Shown: in pieces, positions 5,510-7,868 of the stretch
Layout of the letters: every line of letters begins with the position of its first letter
Position numbering within the stretch: the first letter of the stretch is position 1
Source: an uncultured Chloroflexota bacterium
Lineage (GTDB): Bacteria; Chloroflexota; Chloroflexia; Chloroflexales; Roseiflexaceae
Direction: 5' to 3'
Assembly: GCA_903871975.1 (NCBI GenBank)
Contig: CAIQIY010000637.1
Coordinates: 1 to 7,868 of the forward strand
Length of the DNA stretch: 7,868 nucleotides
Program-made: the position numbers and the translations under genes
Notes under the pieces: generated by a model
What the model saw: the letters and a program-made list of their open reading frames with translations, nothing else
Databases searched by the model: none
Told to the model about the DNA's origin: nothing

Positions 5510-6436
5510 ATGCAGGTGGCTGAAGGAATCGGGGCGACCACTCAAGCTGCGCCACTGGCGCTCACGATCGGGGTCTTTGATGGCATTCATCGCGGCCACC
5601 AGCATGTGCTGACGACGGTGGTAGCGCGGGCGCGGCAGTTGGGGCTCAATGCTGCAGCGCTGACGTTTGAGCCACATCCGGCGCAGGTCGTTCGCCCCGA
5701 TCACGTGCCACTGCTGTTGACCAGCCTCGACGAGCGGATCCCGCTGCTGGCCGCGCAAGGCCTCGATCTGCTGGTCGTCGAGCCATTCACCGCAGCACTG
5801 AGCCGACTACGGGCTGCAGCGTTCATGGAGCGCGTCTGCGACGCACTGCCACTGCGCGAACTGTGGATCGGCTGGGATTTCGTCCTCGGCCACGACCGCG
5901 AGGGGACACCGGCAGTCTTGCGGCAGCTCGGCACCCGCCTCGGGTACAGTGTCCACATCATCGAGCGGCTGGCGACCGACGGGCTGCGCCTCAGCTCGAC
6001 CGCGGTGCGCCATGCGTTGCTCGAGGGCGACATCACGACTGCCACGACGATCCTGGGCCGGCCGTACCAGCTCACCGGCCGGGTCGTCAGCGGGGATCGC
6101 CGCGGCGGCACCATTGGCTTTCCCACCGCCAACCTGGCACTGCCCGACGGGCGGCTGGTGCCCGCCAACGGCGTGTATGTATGTCGCGCACAGGTCGCCG
6201 GGCAGTGGCTGCCGGCCGTCACCAACATCGGCGTACGCCCGACCTTCGATGGCATGCGGCGTACCGTCGAGGCACACCTGCTGGACTTCGACGGCGACCT
6301 GTACGATCAGTCGCTGCCGTTGCAGATCCTGGCGCGATTGCGCACCGAGCAGCGCTTTGGCAGCGTCGCCGAGTTGATTGCACAGATTGGGCGCGATGTC
6401 GCCGCGACACGCGCCTGGTTTGCGACACACCCGTGA
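5510..6436 (+). CDS. ribF: Bifunctional riboflavin kinase / FAD synthetase
   Basis: RibF phosphorylates riboflavin to FMN and then adenylates FMN to FAD. From ATG 5510 it has 308 residues, the usual length. The N-terminal FMN adenylyltransferase domain shows GVFDGIHRGH at 21-30, the FEPHP motif, IGWDFVLGHDREG and SSTAVR at 162-167 (family form ISSTxIR). The C-terminal riboflavin kinase domain shows GFPTAN at 203-208, NIGVRPTF and the catalytic glutamate E254 in VEAHLLDF. I chose ATG 5510 because GAGG (5501-5504) is 5 nt upstream; ATG 5492 would add six residues with a poorer site. It lies downstream of truB as in many bacteria, but a predicted promoter and leader separate them. I see no FMN riboswitch. 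Its stop codon abuts the binding site of the next gene, which suggests coupling. Identification is firm. Confidence 0.95.
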   Translation: MQVAEGIGATTQAAPLALTIGVFDGIHRGHQHVLTTVVARARQLGLNAAALTFEPHPAQVVRPDHVPLLLTSLDERIPLLAAQGLDLLVVEPFTAALSRLRAAAFMERVCDALPLRELWIGWDFVLGHDREGTPAVLRQLGTRLGYSVHIIERLATDGLRLSSTAVRHALLEGDITTATTILGRPYQLTGRVVSGDRRGGTIGFPTANLALPDGRLVPANGVYVCRAQVAGQWLPAVTNIGVRPTFDGMRRTVEAHLLDFDGDLYDQSLPLQILARLRTEQRFGSVAELIAQIGRDVAATRAWFATHP

Positions 6437-6448
6437 GGAGGGCGACCG

Positions 6449-6874
6449 ATGGAACCTGACGATGAATCGCTGCGCGAGCTGTTGCGCCGCGCCCGCACCA
6501 TCGCCGTCGTCGGCCTGAGCGCCGATCCGACGCGCGCATCGTTTCGCGTCGCAGCATACCTGCAACGCCAGGGCTACCGGATCATTCCGGTCAATCCGGC
6601 GCTGACCGAACCCGTGCTGGGCGAGACACCCTACGCCCGACTGACCGACGTCCCGCTGCCGATCGACATCGTCGATGTCTTCCGGCGGCCCGAGCAGGTG
6701 CCGCCGATCGCTGCCGATGCGGTGGCGGCCCACGCCGGCACGCTGTGGCTCCAGCTGGGCATTCGCAGCGACGCCGGCGCCGCGATCGCACAGGCTGCCG
6801 GCCTGACGGTCGTGATGGATCGTTGCCTGATGGTCGATCATCAGGCACTGCTGGGGGCGACGGCGCCGATGTGA
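6449..6874 (+). CDS. CoA-binding domain protein, YccU type
   Basis: This 141-residue protein is a single Rossmann-like CoA-binding domain (PF13380 family, as in E. coli YccU). The N-terminal nucleotide-binding turn is VVGLSADPTRAS at 20-31, and IIPVNP closes the second strand at 45-50. IDIVDVFRR is at 72-80, LWLQLGI at 99-105 and the conserved C-terminal MDRCLMVDH at 123-131, with C126 in the usual place. Stand-alone members bind CoA in known structures but have no established reaction; the fold is shared with the CoA-binding part of succinyl-CoA synthetase. GGAGGG (6437-6442) starts directly after the ribF stop and is 6 nt from the ATG, so the gene is almost surely co-transcribed with ribF. 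A link between CoA and flavin metabolism is only a guess. Confidence 0.88.
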   Translation: MEPDDESLRELLRRARTIAVVGLSADPTRASFRVAAYLQRQGYRIIPVNPALTEPVLGETPYARLTDVPLPIDIVDVFRRPEQVPPIAADAVAAHAGTLWLQLGIRSDAGAAIAQAAGLTVVMDRCLMVDHQALLGATAPM

Positions 6875-6902
6875 TGGGTGATGCCGCGAAGGAGAGGCGA
6901 CG

Positions 6903-7868
6903 ATGCTCGATGCATACGCGGCGCGCTACCGGCGCGCCCTCGACGAGTCGGTGATTCCGTTCTGGGAGCGGCATGGCATTGATCGGGAGCTGGGCGGCAT
7001 CTTCACCGCGCTCGATCGCGACGGCGGGCTGAGCGACAGCAAGAAGTACATCTGGATGCAGGGCCGTGCCGCCTGGATGTTTGCGCGGCTGTACAACGAG
7101 TATGAGCCACGGCCAGCCTGGCGCGATGCCGCCCAGCGCATCCTCGCCTTTCTGCAACAGCATGGTCGGGCCGCCGATGGTCGCTTCTACTTCAGCCTCG
7201 ATCGCAGCGGCGCACCGGTGTTTCTGCAGCGCAAGCCGTATGGCGCAGTCTTCGCATGCCTTGGCATGCTCGAGGTCGCCCGGGCCACCGGCGATGCAGC
7301 ACTGCGCCGTGACGCGATCGTGCTGTTCGACGACATTCGCCGCTGGATCGCCGACCCGACGCTGCTCGGGCGGCCGGCATTCGCCGGCGCGCCGCCGGTC
7401 AGCAATCTCGCCGACGTGATGGTCATCGCCAGCCTGGCGATCGAGATCGCCCGCGTCGACCCACACCCGCGCTTCCGCGAGATCATGGCGCAGGCGTTGC
7501 GCGACGTGGGGCGCCACTACGATGCCGATCGGCGCATTCTGATCGAGAACGTGCCGCTCGATGGCCGCGACCTGGGCGACTGGTACGAGGGGCGGCTGTT
7601 CAACCCCGGTCACTCGATCGAGGTCGCCTGGTTCCTGCTGCATCTGCTCGAGTTCGTCGACGATCCGGCAGCGCGCCAGCTGGCCTACGACGTGCTCGCC
7701 GGCTCGCTGGAGTATGGCTGGGATGCCGCGCACGGTGGCATCATGTACTTCATGGATACTGCCGGGCGGCCGCCGCAGCAACTCGAGGCGACGATGAAGC
7801 TGTGGTGGCCGCACACCGAAGCGCTCTATGCGCTGGTGCTGGCGGCCGTGCTCACCGGCGAGGCACGC
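6903..7868 (+). CDS. AGE-family N-acylglucosamine 2-epimerase, 3' end missing
   Basis: The frame from ATG 6903 stays open to the window end, giving 322 residues of a family usually near 390-400. The pattern is that of the (alpha/alpha)6-barrel N-acylglucosamine 2-epimerases (renin-binding protein type), which interconvert N-acetylglucosamine and N-acetylmannosamine; some relatives act on other sugars such as cellobiose or mannose. Visible family motifs are GGIFTALDRDG, KKYIWMQGRAAW with R55, GRLFNPGHSIE with H237, and MKLWWPHTEAL with H304 and E306. R55, H237 and E306 keep the spacing I recall for R57, H239 and E308 of the cyanobacterial enzyme. The second catalytic histidine, expected near residue 370, lies beyond the window. 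AAGGAGAGG at 6889-6897 is a strong ribosome binding site 5 nt upstream. It is 28 nt after the CoA-binding gene and likely in the ribF operon. Exact substrate is uncertain. Confidence 0.9.
   Translation, partial: MLDAYAARYRRALDESVIPFWERHGIDRELGGIFTALDRDGGLSDSKKYIWMQGRAAWMFARLYNEYEPRPAWRDAAQRILAFLQQHGRAADGRFYFSLDRSGAPVFLQRKPYGAVFACLGMLEVARATGDAALRRDAIVLFDDIRRWIADPTLLGRPAFAGAPPVSNLADVMVIASLAIEIARVDPHPRFREIMAQALRDVGRHYDADRRILIENVPLDGRDLGDWYEGRLFNPGHSIEVAWFLLHLLEFVDDPAARQLAYDVLAGSLEYGWDAAHGGIMYFMDTAGRPPQQLEATMKLWWPHTEALYALVLAAVLTGEAR

Noticed and set aside
6591..7814. 407-codon - strand frame opposite the CoA-binding and epimerase genes
   Set aside because: The + strand carries clear CoA-binding and AGE motifs across the same bases. 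The - strand product has no recognisable motif.

Overview
The window is a stretch of high-GC bacterial chromosome. All convincing genes lie on the + strand and are tightly packed. Most belong to the conserved bacterial translation and RNA-processing cluster: infB (IF2), rbfA, a RsmC-like methyltransferase, a DHH/DHHA1 nanoRNase (nrnA type), truB and ribF. Two less usual genes follow: a small CoA-binding-domain protein and an AGE-family (N-acylglucosamine 2-epimerase / renin-binding-protein type) sugar epimerase, which is cut by the window end. Gene order, base composition and the style of the proteins fit a Chloroflexota (Chloroflexia-like) bacterium. That assignment is an inference from memory of gene order, not from any search.

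Layout. Bases 1-89 look like a leader or the end of something upstream, with a strong ribosome binding site for infB. Positions 90-3318 form one tight transcription unit, infB-rbfA-methyltransferase, with junctions of 2 nt or a 4-nt overlap. A 69-nt gap leads to nrnA, which overlaps truB by a GTGA junction. A gap of about 245 nt then separates truB from ribF. It holds the clearest regulatory signal of the window: a near-consensus extended -10 sigma70-type promoter (5324-5352), followed by a leader of about 150 nt with two GC-rich hairpins. ribF, the CoA-binding protein and the epimerase follow with spacings of 12 and 28 nt and good Shine-Dalgarno sites, so they probably form a second operon.

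How the genes work together. IF2 starts translation. RbfA matures the 30S subunit, the methyltransferase may modify rRNA, and TruB makes pseudouridine 55 in tRNA. NrnA clears the short RNA fragments left by RNA decay. RibF makes FMN and FAD. The CoA-binding protein and epimerase have no obvious tie to translation and look like lineage-specific passengers.

The most distinctive features are the glycine-rich, RGG-like N-terminal tail of IF2, built partly from five near-perfect 24-bp tandem repeats, and the internal promoter with its structured leader before ribF. I found no CRISPR array, mobile element, tRNA or rRNA, and no convincing new defence or biosynthetic system. Most of the window is ordinary housekeeping DNA.
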